A stretch of DNA of 26,732 nucleotides from JACIWB01 sp038818725 (GTDB lineage Archaea; Thermoplasmatota; E2; UBA202; JdFR-43): NCBI GenBank assembly GCA_038818725.1, contig JAWAYL010000014.1, positions 1 to 26,732 on the forward strand, in the 5' to 3' direction. A program made the position numbers and the translations under genes. Below are positions 6,958 through 15,635 of this stretch, piece after piece. The first letter of the stretch is position 1. Each line of letters opens with the position of its first letter. Below the pieces are notes generated by a model, which did no database searches, was not told the origin of the DNA, and saw only the letters and a program-made list of their open reading frames with translations.

Positions 6958-8034
6958 ATGCTACCAAAAATGAGGGATTTTAATTTTTCTGAAAAAAGTG
7001 TTATTTTAAGGCTTGATATAAATTCTCCTCTTGACCCAAAGACATTAAAAATAATTGATAGATGGAGAATAGAAAAGGCAATTCCTACAATAATTGAACT
7101 AAAAGAAAAAAATGCAAAGCAAATAATAATTGCTCACCAGGGAAGGCCAGGAGATTGGGATTTTACTGATTTAAGGGAACATGCCTATGAAATTGAAAAA
7201 ATTATCAAGCAGGAAGTAAATTTTATCGATGACATATGTGGAGAGAAGGCAACAAATGAAATAAAAAAAATGAGAAAAGGTGATATAATTCTTTTAGATA
7301 ATGTAAGAAAATTTAAGGGAGAAATGGATAAAAAAACTCCAGAAGAGCATGCAAAATCTGAGCTCATTAGGAAACTTTCTCCTTTGGCGGATGCATTTGT
7401 TAATGATGCCTTCGCCGCTTCTCACCGCCCTCATTGCTCGCTTGTTGGCTTTATTCCAGTTCTACCCTCCTTTGCGGGTTTGTTGATGGAAAAAGAAATG
7501 GAGATGATTGAAAAGATGCTAAATTTCGCTGAAAGACCAAAAGTGTTTGTTCTTGGAGGAAATAAAGAGGATAAAATAGAAATAATCAAGAGTTTGATTG
7601 AAAGGAAAATTGCCGACAAGGTGATTGTTGGAGGTGCTTTAGGAAATGCTTTTTTAAAAGATGCTTCTCTGAGGAAAATTGCCGAAGATAAAATAGTCTA
7701 TCCAATTGATACGATTGAAGGCAAAGATATAGGGGAGGAAACAATAGAAATTTTTGAAGAAGAGATAAGCAAGGCAAAAAGCATTTTTTTGGGCGGGCCA
7801 ATGGGGGTATTTGAGGAAGAAAAATACAGGAAAGGAACAGAAAAAATATTTAAAGCAATAGCAAACTCCAATGTCTTCACGCTAGCAGGCGGAGGCCACA
7901 CTGTTGCAGCCATAAGGATGCTCGGTTTAGAAAACAAATTTTCATATATTTCTACAGGAGGAGGAGCGATGGAAAGATTGCTTATGGGGAAGGAATTACC
8001 TGTTATAGATGCGCTGATAAAATTTAAAAGGTAA
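6958..8034 (+). CDS. pgk: Phosphoglycerate kinase, compact archaeal type
   Basis: A 358-residue phosphoglycerate kinase interconverting 1,3-bisphosphoglycerate/ADP and 3-phosphoglycerate/ATP. N-domain signatures are LRLDINSP (the usual RxDxNxP), AHQGRPGD, LLDNVRKF and AFVNDAFAASHR. The C-domain has VLGGNKEDK, GGPMGVFE and GGGHTVAA, the last being the archaeal form of the bacterial GGGDT loop, then STGGGA near the end. Most archaeal enzymes are about 400-415 residues, so this is a short version; the missing length seems to come from trimmed loops in the C-domain between GNAFL and GGPMG rather than from a broken gene. The start is the ATG after a strongly AT-rich promoter. GAPDH follows after 15 nt. 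Confidence 0.94.
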   Translation: MLPKMRDFNFSEKSVILRLDINSPLDPKTLKIIDRWRIEKAIPTIIELKEKNAKQIIIAHQGRPGDWDFTDLREHAYEIEKIIKQEVNFIDDICGEKATNEIKKMRKGDIILLDNVRKFKGEMDKKTPEEHAKSELIRKLSPLADAFVNDAFAASHRPHCSLVGFIPVLPSFAGLLMEKEMEMIEKMLNFAERPKVFVLGGNKEDKIEIIKSLIERKIADKVIVGGALGNAFLKDASLRKIAEDKIVYPIDTIEGKDIGEETIEIFEEEISKAKSIFLGGPMGVFEEEKYRKGTEKIFKAIANSNVFTLAGGGHTVAAIRMLGLENKFSYISTGGGAMERLLMGKELPVIDALIKFKR

Positions 8035-8049
8035 ATTGTAATTCTTTTC

Positions 8050-9105
8050 ATGAATATTGTTCATGTAGTTGGAACTGGAACCATAGGAGAGCCATTGATT
8101 GGCTTATTATGTGATTTGAAAAATGAGCTTGGTATAGATGAAGTAACATTCTATAAACACAATGCTGTTTTGACTGATAGACCAAAGATAAATGGGTTGT
8201 TAAGGAGAGGAGCAATTCTTGCTGTAAGTAAGGAAAAAATTAAGGAATTTCGCGAGATGGGAATTGAGCCTACTTATACTGACGAGGAAGCTATTGCAAG
8301 AGCAACTGTTGTAATTGATTGCTCACCAAAAGGATGGGGACTTAAAAACAAGGAGAAATATTATAAAAAATATGAAGATAGAGTAAAGGCATTTCTTGCA
8401 CAAGGCTCAGAATTTGGTTTTGGAAAACCATATGCTTACGGCATAAATGATGAAGTTATCAAAAATGAGAAATATATACATATTGTAAGCTGCAATACCC
8501 ATAATATTGCAGTTGCGATAAAATGCGTTGCTTTTGATGAAAATAAAAATAACTTTTTATCAGGAAGATTTGTATGTATAAGGAGAGCAAGTGATATATC
8601 CCAGGAAGAAGATTTTATACCAGCTCCATCAGTAAGTGAACATAAGGATGAGAAATTTGGAACCCATCATGCAAGAGATGTATGGTATTTATTTAATACC
8701 CTCGGCTATAATTTAGATGTTTTTTCCTCCGCTCTAAAAATAAATACACAATATATGCATGCGATATGGTTTGATATAAGGTTAAAGAAAAAAACAGACG
8801 AAGAGGAAATAAAGAAAAAATTTATGGATAATCCGAGAGTTGCTGTAACTTATAAAAAGTTATCCAATCTCGTTTTTTCATTTGGAAGAGATCATGGTCA
8901 CTATGGAAGAATTTTAAATCAAACCGTGGCTGTGCTACCTACAATAAAGGTAAAGGACGGAAACGAGGTTTTTGGTTTTTGCTTTACCCCACAGGATGGA
9001 AATTCTCTCCTAAGCAGTGTTTCAGCAACAATGCATGCCATTTATCCTGATGAATATGCTGAAAAAATAAGGGTTCTTGATCCTTATCTCTTTGATGAGG
9101 TTTAG
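8050..9105 (+). CDS. gap: Glyceraldehyde-3-phosphate dehydrogenase, type II (divergent)
   Basis: A 351-residue type II GAPDH, the archaeal class, normally about 335-345 residues. It oxidises or forms glyceraldehyde 3-phosphate with NAD(P). The Rossmann loop is GTGTIGEP (8-15) rather than the common GYGTIGKR. The catalytic Cys is C148 in IVSCNTHN, where most archaeal enzymes read SCNTT. IRRASD (177-182) and HHARD (206-210) match the family's RRAxD and HHxxD blocks. These changes make it a divergent member, but the active-site Cys and the usual spacing are kept. It is 15 nt downstream of pgk, so both are probably one transcription unit. Its stop overlaps the convergent small gene by 4 nt. Confidence 0.85.
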   Translation: MNIVHVVGTGTIGEPLIGLLCDLKNELGIDEVTFYKHNAVLTDRPKINGLLRRGAILAVSKEKIKEFREMGIEPTYTDEEAIARATVVIDCSPKGWGLKNKEKYYKKYEDRVKAFLAQGSEFGFGKPYAYGINDEVIKNEKYIHIVSCNTHNIAVAIKCVAFDENKNNFLSGRFVCIRRASDISQEEDFIPAPSVSEHKDEKFGTHHARDVWYLFNTLGYNLDVFSSALKINTQYMHAIWFDIRLKKKTDEEEIKKKFMDNPRVAVTYKKLSNLVFSFGRDHGHYGRILNQTVAVLPTIKVKDGNEVFGFCFTPQDGNSLLSSVSATMHAIYPDEYAEKIRVLDPYLFDEV

Positions 9106-9398
9106 CCAAAAATAAATCCCATGCCTGCACTTGCACTTTCTTCATCTTCAACAAATTTTTTATTTATTTCTTCCTTTCTTTTGCCTTCAACCTTTTTTGC
9201 TTTATCTTTTATTATCTCCTCCGCCCTCTTTATTGCCGCCTCGCTTCCCTCTATTTTGATAAAAATTGAGTTGCCCTCTATGCCAAGAGATTTTGCATCT
9301 CTTTTCCATATACTCTGCCTACTCACAATATCATCTTTGCCCAACTCATCAAATATTTTTTCATTTTCTTTAGATACTTCAAATATTTCATAGCTCAT
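9102..9398 (-). CDS. Small conserved-looking protein, possibly KH-like RNA-binding
   Basis: A 98-residue protein I do not recognise with confidence. It is highly charged. The middle (about 40-68), SIFIKIEGSEAAIKRAEEII, has the strand-turn-helix pattern common in KH-type RNA-binding folds, where a residue or position is scored as GSxxAIxxAxxxI. The C-terminus is glycine-rich and ends GMGFIFG, which looks constrained. A coding call is supported by codon pattern, by a start preceded by an AT-rich promoter-like stretch (9399-9425), and by a 3' end that overlaps GAPDH by only 4 nt, like other convergent pairs in this window. The plus-strand frame over the same bases (9121-9393) is a low-complexity shadow. 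Confidence 0.65.
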   Translation of the reverse strand: MSYEIFEVSKENEKIFDELGKDDIVSRQSIWKRDAKSLGIEGNSIFIKIEGSEAAIKRAEEIIKDKAKKVEGKRKEEINKKFVEDEESASAGMGFIFG

Positions 9399-9425
9399 AA
9401 GGATAAATATTTTTAATATTTAGAA

Positions 9426-9455
9426 TTTTTCCAAATCATTAGGAAAAAATATAAA
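9426..9455 (+). promoter_or_regulatory. Inverted repeat and TATA box of the C25 peptidase promoter
   Basis: Arms TTTTTCC (9426-9432) and GGAAAAA (9442-9448) are perfect 7-bp complements with a 9-nt spacer, and ATATAAA (9449-9455) follows directly. The TATA element is centred about 24 nt before the ATG at 9476, which suggests a leaderless mRNA. The purine-rich right arm occupies the BRE position, so the symmetry could be an operator or partly a BRE coincidence. Confidence 0.45.
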
Positions 9456-9475
9456 CTTTAAATTTATTCAACTTC

Positions 9476-11083
9476 ATGAAAAGAATTATAGCGGCTATTG
9501 TTGTTTTTGCAATGCTCAGTGTATTCTTTGGAGAGGTGAAGTCTGAAGACAAATCCATAAATTATAAAGTATTAAGATATACATTCCCATATGGAACAAA
9601 AATAAAAAATATCGATATTGTTCCATTAAATGTAAAGGTTACAAATCCTATTAATAAAAAATTTATAAGTTTTAGAGCAGATAATTTTAAAGGAGATAAA
9701 TTCTTTATGGAATACGAATTTCCTCAAAAATGGTATGAATATAGTATAGGTGTTGGAATTGATAAAGGAGAGAGATGTATATTTCTAACAATTTATTTTT
9801 ACAATACAATATTTTCAGGAAAAAAATTTCTTCATGCTAAAGATTTTGATATAAAAATTGATTATGTTTTGCCAGAAAAAATTGAAAGCTTAGCAACATA
9901 TGATTTCCTTATAATTTCTCCTGATGAATGGATAAATGAGCTTGAAGCATTAAAGCAGCATAAGGAAAGCAAAGGAATAAAAACAATAGTTGTTGGATTA
10001 AATGAAATTTATAGCGGAAAATATTTTTCTTCATATGGGCGAGATGATGCTGAAAAAATAAAATATTTCATTAAAAATGCAATTGAAGAATGGGGAATAA
10101 AGTATGTATTGCTTGTAGGAGGGAGAGCTTTTGGATATAAGGAAAGATGGATTATGCCAGTTAGATATGCATATGCAATTGATTATGTTCCACCATTTAC
10201 AGAAAATGAATTTATAAGTGATTTATATTTTGCAGATATTTATAAATATGAAAATGGAAGCATTGTTTTTGAAGATTGGGACAGCAATGGAAATGGAATA
10301 TTTGCTGAATATAATTATGAAGGGAGATATGATAAAATTGATTTAATGCCCGATATTTATGTTGGAAGAGTTGCATGCAGAAGTAAAACAGAGGTAAGGA
10401 ATGTTATAAAAAAGAGCATAGAATATGAAAATTCGGTAAAAACAGGAAGAATTCTTCTATGCGGAGGAGACACAGATACATTTGATAAGGAAGATGTTAA
10501 TGAAGGAGAATATTTAAATGAAATGGTAGCAAATTTAATGAATGATTTTGAATGCATAAAATTGAAAGCAAGCGATGGCTCTCTTAACAGAAAAAATATA
10601 TGGAAGGAAATAATGAAGGGCGTCGATTTTATCGATTTCTCGGGACATGGCTCACCAAATAGCTGGGCAACCCATCCGCACAACAGCGAAGAATGGATTG
10701 GAATAACTATATTTGATATTTTTACCTATTTCAATAGAAAATTACCTATAATTTTTGCAAATGCATGTCATACAGCCCAGTTCAATTTAACATATGATTG
10801 CTTTGGATGGCAATTTTTAAAGAAAAAGAATGGAGCGGCGGTTGCTTTCATTGGCTCAACCGGGCTTTCATATGGGCTTAGTGGTTACAATACAAGCAAA
10901 ACACTATCTGGATATCTTGAATTAGAATTTTTTAAAAATTATTATAATGCAGAATTTTTAGCTGACATGTTTTATGGAGCAATTAAAAATTACATTATTG
11001 AGATTCCCCTTGATGACTGGCAAGATTATAAAACACTTGAGGAATACATTCTTTTTGGAATACCTTGCTTACAGATAAAATGA
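9476..11083 (+). CDS. Secreted C25 (gingipain-like) cysteine peptidase
   Basis: A 535-residue secreted peptidase of family C25 (clan CD). Residues 1-23 form a signal peptide (KR then IIAAIVVFAMLSVFF). A propeptide-like beta-rich region runs to about 140, then the catalytic part begins at YDFLIISPDEW with the family layout LKQHKESKGIKT and YVLLVGG. The catalytic dyad is H391 in DFSGHGSPNSW and C431 in FANACHTAQF. DSNGNGIFAEY (269-279) resembles the calcium-binding turn seen in archaeal members. The protein ends right after the catalytic fold, so no sorting domain or surface anchor is visible; it is probably released or held by other means. The stop overlaps the rqcH start (ATGA, 11080-11083), an odd coupling of an exported protease to a ribosome-rescue gene. 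A relative's C-terminus is at 1-396. Confidence 0.92.
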   Translation: MKRIIAAIVVFAMLSVFFGEVKSEDKSINYKVLRYTFPYGTKIKNIDIVPLNVKVTNPINKKFISFRADNFKGDKFFMEYEFPQKWYEYSIGVGIDKGERCIFLTIYFYNTIFSGKKFLHAKDFDIKIDYVLPEKIESLATYDFLIISPDEWINELEALKQHKESKGIKTIVVGLNEIYSGKYFSSYGRDDAEKIKYFIKNAIEEWGIKYVLLVGGRAFGYKERWIMPVRYAYAIDYVPPFTENEFISDLYFADIYKYENGSIVFEDWDSNGNGIFAEYNYEGRYDKIDLMPDIYVGRVACRSKTEVRNVIKKSIEYENSVKTGRILLCGGDTDTFDKEDVNEGEYLNEMVANLMNDFECIKLKASDGSLNRKNIWKEIMKGVDFIDFSGHGSPNSWATHPHNSEEWIGITIFDIFTYFNRKLPIIFANACHTAQFNLTYDCFGWQFLKKKNGAAVAFIGSTGLSYGLSGYNTSKTLSGYLELEFFKNYYNAEFLADMFYGAIKNYIIEIPLDDWQDYKTLEEYILFGIPCLQIK

Positions 11084-12822
11084 AGGAAAGATTGGATGCT
11101 ATCGACATATATGCCATTGTAAGCGAGCTTCAAGATATTGTAGGGAAATATATAGATAAGATTTACCAAAAAAAAGATGAAATTTTCATAAGATTGAAGG
11201 ATAAAAGAGATTTATTTATTAAAAGTGGAAGATGGCTTTGCCTAACAAAGTATAGAGAAGCAATTCAACAGCCACCCCCTTTTGCAATGGCTTTAAGAAA
11301 ATATGTAGGTGGTGGCAGAATAGAAAAAATAGAGCAATATGAGATGGATAGAATTGTTTTAATTGAAATAGCTAAAGAAAAAATTTATAGGATTATTATT
11401 GAAATAATTCCTCCTGGAAATGTTTTGCTTTTAGATGATGAATGGAAAATAATTTTGCCATTGAGCCATCAGAAATGGAAGGATAGAATATTAACATCTG
11501 GAGAAAAATATATTTTTCCATCTGCAAAAAATCCATTGAAAATTTCTGAAGAAGAATTTAATAAAAGCAATAATATTTTAAATTTTTTAATAGAAAAGGG
11601 AGTGCCAAGAATATATGCTGAAGAAATATCAACTTATGATGATTTTAGAAAATTTATTGAAAAAATAAGAGAAAAAAAATTTGAGCCACAGATTATAAAA
11701 AATTCTGAATTTATAGATGTTATACCTTTTTCTTTAAAAAGATATGAAAAATATGAAAAAATTTTTTTTGAAAGCATAAACAAAGCATATGATGAATATT
11801 ATCATTCTATAAAAAAAGAGGAAAAAGAGGAAGATGAGGAGAAGGAGAGAATAGAAAGACAGATAGCAAAGCAGCAGGAAGCAATTAAAAAATTTGAAGA
11901 AGAAGAGAGAAGATATAAGGAAGAGGGAGACGCTATTTTTGCAAATTATGAAATAATTGAAAAAATATTGAAAGGAGAAGAAGAGGAAAGGATAAAAAAG
12001 AAAAAATATCCATTTATAGAAGTTGAATTGCCCTATATGGAGAAGAATATCATTGTAAAGATAGATTTGAGAAAAAGTGTTTATGAAAATGCAAATGAAA
12101 AATATTTAAAGAGTAAAAAAATGAAAGAAAAAATAGAAGGGGCAAAAAAAGCAATTGAGGAAACAAAAATTAAAATCAGTAAATTTAAAGAAGAAGTTAA
12201 AAAAGAAAAAAAATTCTGGTTTGAAAACTATAGATGGTTTATCTCTTCAGACGGAAATATTGTTATTGGAGGGAGGAATGCGAAAACAAATGAAAAAATA
12301 GTTAGAAAATATCTCAAGGAAAATGATATATATGTGCACGCAGAAATACACGGTGCGCCCTCATGCGTGATAAAGGCGCAAGACATAGATGGAAGGCTAT
12401 TAAAAATAAGTGAGCAAACAATTAAAGAGGCATGTCAGTTTGCAGCTTCATATTCAAAAGCATGGAGTCAATTTACTGTTTGCGATGCTTACTGGGTTTA
12501 TCCATGGCAAGTATCAAAAGCTGCTGAATCTGGCATGTATTTGCCTTTAGGAGCGTTTATGATAAGAGGGAAAAGGAATTATGTAAAATGCTCTCTTGAA
12601 ATTGCAATTGGATTGGTTAATATTAAAGGAAAGATAAAAATAATGGGTGCTCCTCCTTCAGCGATTAAAAAGCTTGCAGAAAAATGGATTGTTTTTATTC
12701 CTGGTAAGGAAGATGCAAATAAAGTTGCAAAAAACCTAGCAAAAATTTTTGGCGTTGCAATAGAAGAATTGCAAAAAGCTCTGCCTCCTGGTGGAGTGCA
12801 AATAAAAGAGGAACATATATGA
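11080..12822 (+). CDS. rqcH: RqcH/NFACT ribosome quality-control protein
   Basis: A 580-residue NFACT-family protein, the archaeal RqcH, which binds the stalled large subunit with peptidyl-tRNA. I take the ATG at 11080 (ATGA overlap with the C25 gene) rather than the TTG at 11065, because seven genes here use that overlap and the five extra residues add nothing. The NFACT-N domain begins DAIDIYAIVSELQ and includes RKYVGGGRI; IIPPGNVLLLD is the next block. A long charged coiled coil occupies about 245-300 with a second helix at about 340-380. NFACT-R follows: RWFISSDGNIVIGGRNAKT, DIYVHAEIHGAPSCVIKA. The end has MGAPPSAIKKLAEK and a Lys/Glu tail. It overlaps pelota by ATGA. Confidence 0.93.
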   Translation: MKERLDAIDIYAIVSELQDIVGKYIDKIYQKKDEIFIRLKDKRDLFIKSGRWLCLTKYREAIQQPPPFAMALRKYVGGGRIEKIEQYEMDRIVLIEIAKEKIYRIIIEIIPPGNVLLLDDEWKIILPLSHQKWKDRILTSGEKYIFPSAKNPLKISEEEFNKSNNILNFLIEKGVPRIYAEEISTYDDFRKFIEKIREKKFEPQIIKNSEFIDVIPFSLKRYEKYEKIFFESINKAYDEYYHSIKKEEKEEDEEKERIERQIAKQQEAIKKFEEEERRYKEEGDAIFANYEIIEKILKGEEEERIKKKKYPFIEVELPYMEKNIIVKIDLRKSVYENANEKYLKSKKMKEKIEGAKKAIEETKIKISKFKEEVKKEKKFWFENYRWFISSDGNIVIGGRNAKTNEKIVRKYLKENDIYVHAEIHGAPSCVIKAQDIDGRLLKISEQTIKEACQFAASYSKAWSQFTVCDAYWVYPWQVSKAAESGMYLPLGAFMIRGKRNYVKCSLEIAIGLVNIKGKIKIMGAPPSAIKKLAEKWIVFIPGKEDANKVAKNLAKIFGVAIEELQKALPPGGVQIKEEHI

Positions 12823-13820
12823 AAATAATTGAATTAGATTTAAAAAAGGGAATTGCAAAATTATTAATTCAAAGCAAGAGCGACTGCTGGCATCTCTATA
12901 ACATAATAGAAGAAGGAGATTTTCTTTCAGGATATACTTTTAGAAGTAAAAAAGATGCTGGCGAAAAAATAAGAAGAAAGAAAGAAGAAAAGGAAAAGGT
13001 TTATTTAAAAATAGAAGTAACTGATAAGGAATTTCACGAATTTACTGATATCTTAAGAATAAGAGGAAAAATTGTCGGCGGCGAGGAGGCGGGGGCATAT
13101 CATACATTTTCAATTGAGCCAAATATGGAAATAAAAATAGAAAAGGAATGGAAGGATTATCATTTAAAAAGGCTAAGAGAAGCGGAAGAAATAAAGCCAA
13201 AATTTGCAATACTTGTTATAGATGATGATGAAGCAACTCTTGCAATAGTTCATGAATATGGAATTGAAGAAAAATTTCATATTTTTTCGAATAAATCTGG
13301 AAAGGATTATAAAAGCGAGGTTAATGAAAAGGAATATTATAGGGAAATATTAAAAAAGATAAAGGAAGTAAATTTGCCAATTGCAATAGTAGGAGCTGGA
13401 TTTGCAAAAGAGAAATTTTTATGTTTTGCGAAAAATGAAATTAAAAATTATTTTGTTGATAGCGTTTTCAATTCTGGTATCGCGGGGGTATATGAAGCAA
13501 TAAAAAGAGGAATAGTGAGAAAATTTGTTGAGGAAAATAGAGTTGCAAGAGAAATAGAAATTGTTGAAAAAATTCTCGAAGAAATTTCAAAGAATGGAAA
13601 TGTTGCTTATGGTAAAAGCGAAATTGAAAAATATGTTGAAGCAAAGGCAATTGAAAAATTGATTATATTAAATTCTCTTGTAAGAAATGAAGAAGAAATT
13701 ATAAAAAAAGCAGAAGAAGGCAAGGCGGAAATAATTTTTGTTAGTGATTTGCATGAAGGAGGAAAAAAACTTGCGGCGCTCGGCGGGCTAGCTGCTTTTT
13801 TAAGATATAAGATTAGCTGA
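12819..13820 (+). CDS. pelA: Pelota (Dom34) ribosome rescue factor
   Basis: A 333-residue archaeal Pelota, an eRF1-like protein that with aEF1-alpha and ABCE1 releases ribosomes stalled on broken mRNA. The N-terminal Sm-like domain shows DCWHLYNIIEEGDFL (22-36), RIRGKIVGGEE and AGAYHTFSIEP. The middle domain has KFAILVIDDDEATLAIV, and the C-terminal domain ends SDLHEGGKKLAALGGLAAFLR, as in nearly all members. It lacks the GGQ motif of release factors, as expected. Archaeal enzymes are about 340-360 residues, so this is slightly short. It is translationally coupled to rqcH by ATGA, and its 3' end overlaps the opposing hypothetical gene by 8 nt. Confidence 0.95.
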   Translation: MKIIELDLKKGIAKLLIQSKSDCWHLYNIIEEGDFLSGYTFRSKKDAGEKIRRKKEEKEKVYLKIEVTDKEFHEFTDILRIRGKIVGGEEAGAYHTFSIEPNMEIKIEKEWKDYHLKRLREAEEIKPKFAILVIDDDEATLAIVHEYGIEEKFHIFSNKSGKDYKSEVNEKEYYREILKKIKEVNLPIAIVGAGFAKEKFLCFAKNEIKNYFVDSVFNSGIAGVYEAIKRGIVRKFVEENRVAREIEIVEKILEEISKNGNVAYGKSEIEKYVEAKAIEKLIILNSLVRNEEEIIKKAEEGKAEIIFVSDLHEGGKKLAALGGLAAFLRYKIS

Positions 13821-14415
13821 TCTTCTCTATTTTTGGCTTGTAATAGGTATATATAATCTTTATCTGCAGATCATTTCCTCTATCAATAAATTTTGGCTTT
13901 GTGCTTATTGAAAAACTTGTTTTGCATTTAATTTGCTTGATTTCATATTCTTTAAGTTTTTCATACAATTCTGTTTCATTTCCTTCAAAGATAAAATCAT
14001 TTGGTATGCTTCCTTTAATGCTCGCCTCTATTTTTTCATATTCAGAAAATGATTTAGAAAAATTCATTTCTTGTACGCTTATTGTTGCATCAACTTTATC
14101 ACTCCAGTTCCATTTAAAAATTATTCCATGCAAATTTATATCATCGTCCCAACTCGCAGTTAAATACAAAGAAGAAATGCCAGCATAATTTTCATCTATT
14201 TTTATTTCATATGTCTGATCAATTCCTTCCTTTCCTAAATAGAATTCATCATCTATTTCATTGCTATATTCAATCCAGCTAACCCTATATTTTTCTTTTT
14301 GAATTTCTTTTATGCCAACATAACCTCTTTCATGATATATTATACCAATTATTGCTAAAACAAGTATGGCTATTCCAATAGATATAACTATCTTATCTTT
14401 ATTATCAAATTTCAT
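13813..14415 (-). CDS. Membrane-anchored protein of unknown function
   Basis: A 200-residue protein without a recognised family. One N-terminal membrane segment (about 9-26, IVISIGIAILVLAIIGII) follows a short charged cytoplasmic start, so the rest should face outside. The outer part, about 170 residues, is predicted by eye to be beta-rich with alternating aromatic and charged residues and a few N-x-S/T sites (WNWSD, MNFSKS, GNETE). An Asp/Glu-rich stretch near 50-60 (YSNEIDDEF) stands out. No cysteine pair or catalytic motif is visible; the single Cys lies in KCKTSF. It has its own upstream AT-rich promoter region (14416-14462) and converges on pelota with an 8-nt overlap. Coding status is well supported, function unknown. 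Confidence 0.75.
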   Translation of the reverse strand: MKFDNKDKIVISIGIAILVLAIIGIIYHERGYVGIKEIQKEKYRVSWIEYSNEIDDEFYLGKEGIDQTYEIKIDENYAGISSLYLTASWDDDINLHGIIFKWNWSDKVDATISVQEMNFSKSFSEYEKIEASIKGSIPNDFIFEGNETELYEKLKEYEIKQIKCKTSFSISTKPKFIDRGNDLQIKIIYTYYKPKIEKIS

Positions 14416-14462
14416 ACAGCTATAAGTTTTTGATATTTATAAAATTTAGCATTTTAAATTTA

Positions 14463-15635
14463 TTACATCAGATATTTCTTTGCAAGCAAAAGCAAAGATG
14501 GTTTCTTAATCAATTTTTTAAGGAAAAAGCTCGTTTTTGCCTGAGTTAGTTGAAATATATCTTCTCCTTGCAAAATTTCTGCAAGCGTTTCAAAATCCTT
14601 ATCTTCAAGTTTTTCAAGGAAATATCTTAGCCTCATAAGCTTTTCAGTTTTTTCTCCATATTCTTCATTCCATCTTCTCTCATATTCTTTCAAAAATTCT
14701 TTGCTTAAGTCATTTTTATTAAATGCCTTTTCCGCAACCTCACTTGCAATTATTGAAGAATGAATTGCCCTTACTATCCCACCACCATGAATTGGATTTA
14801 CAAGCTGGGCGGCATCGCCAACAAGCATAAGCCCATCTGAAACCATATCTGTGTAGTGGGCAACTGGCACACCTCCAGCATTTATTTCAATAGGATAAGA
14901 ATTGATGAATATTTCTTTATGTTGCTCTATGAATTTTTTTAGATAATCAAAGGCTTTCATTTTTGCTTTCTTTTCAAGAATTCCAAGCCCTACATTTGCT
15001 GAAAATTCTTTTGGAAATATCCATGCATAGCCACATGGAGCAACATCATTTCCAAAGAAAAGATGGATGTATTTTTCATCAACCTTTACATTCGCCATTT
15101 CATATTGAAAGCAGGAATGATAGTCGCTGAGCTTATTTACTGAATTTATACCAGCCCATCTTCCAATTTTGCTTTCAACCCCATCAGCCCCTATAACCAT
15201 TTTTGCAGAAACTTCAATATTTCCTTCAATTGTCCTTATATTTGCTTTCCACATTGAATTTTCTCTTTTCATCTCCATAACTTGTGCTTTTACCATGCAT
15301 TTTGCTCCATTTCTTATTGCCTCACTTGCAAGATATTTTTCAAAAATCTTTCTTTCAAGAATATATCCTTCCATATCATTTCCTTCCATTACAACATATT
15401 TTCCACTAGGAGAATAAAGAATAGCTCCTCTTATCCTGTTTGCAATACTTTTTTCATTTACTTTTATCCCGAGCTTTTCCAATCCATGCTTAGTAACTCC
15501 TTCAGCACATCTCTTAAAAATCCCTATTTCCTGCTTTTTTTCAACAAGAATTGTATTAAAGCCTCGCTTCGCCATTTCTTTTGCAGCAACGCTTCCCGCC
15601 GGCCCTGCTCCAACTACAAGACAATCAACTTTCAT
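14463..15635 (-). CDS. Geranylgeranyl reductase (archaeal lipid saturation)
   Basis: A 390-residue FAD-dependent geranylgeranyl reductase that saturates the isoprenoid chains of archaeol lipids. The frame extends to 15680, but the ATG at 15635 puts the Rossmann motif DCLVVGAGPAGSVAA at residues 4-18 and overlaps the ferredoxin stop by ATGA, so that start is chosen. RCAEGV matches the archaeal substrate-side motif after the first FAD loop, MVIGADGVESKIGR is the DG motif, and LMLVGDAAQLVNPIHGGGI is the second FAD-binding block. Archaeal members are about 390-410 residues. Electrons are known to come from reduced ferredoxin or flavins in some archaea, and a ferredoxin gene lies directly upstream. 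It ends the four-gene minus-strand operon starting at 17744. Confidence 0.93.
   Translation of the reverse strand: MKVDCLVVGAGPAGSVAAKEMAKRGFNTILVEKKQEIGIFKRCAEGVTKHGLEKLGIKVNEKSIANRIRGAILYSPSGKYVVMEGNDMEGYILERKIFEKYLASEAIRNGAKCMVKAQVMEMKRENSMWKANIRTIEGNIEVSAKMVIGADGVESKIGRWAGINSVNKLSDYHSCFQYEMANVKVDEKYIHLFFGNDVAPCGYAWIFPKEFSANVGLGILEKKAKMKAFDYLKKFIEQHKEIFINSYPIEINAGGVPVAHYTDMVSDGLMLVGDAAQLVNPIHGGGIVRAIHSSIIASEVAEKAFNKNDLSKEFLKEYERRWNEEYGEKTEKLMRLRYFLEKLEDKDFETLAEILQGEDIFQLTQAKTSFFLKKLIKKPSLLLLAKKYLM

Noticed and set aside
11065..11079. TTG start for rqcH at 11065
   Set aside because: The ATG at 11080 makes the ATGA overlap seen at six other junctions, and the five extra residues add no conserved sequence.
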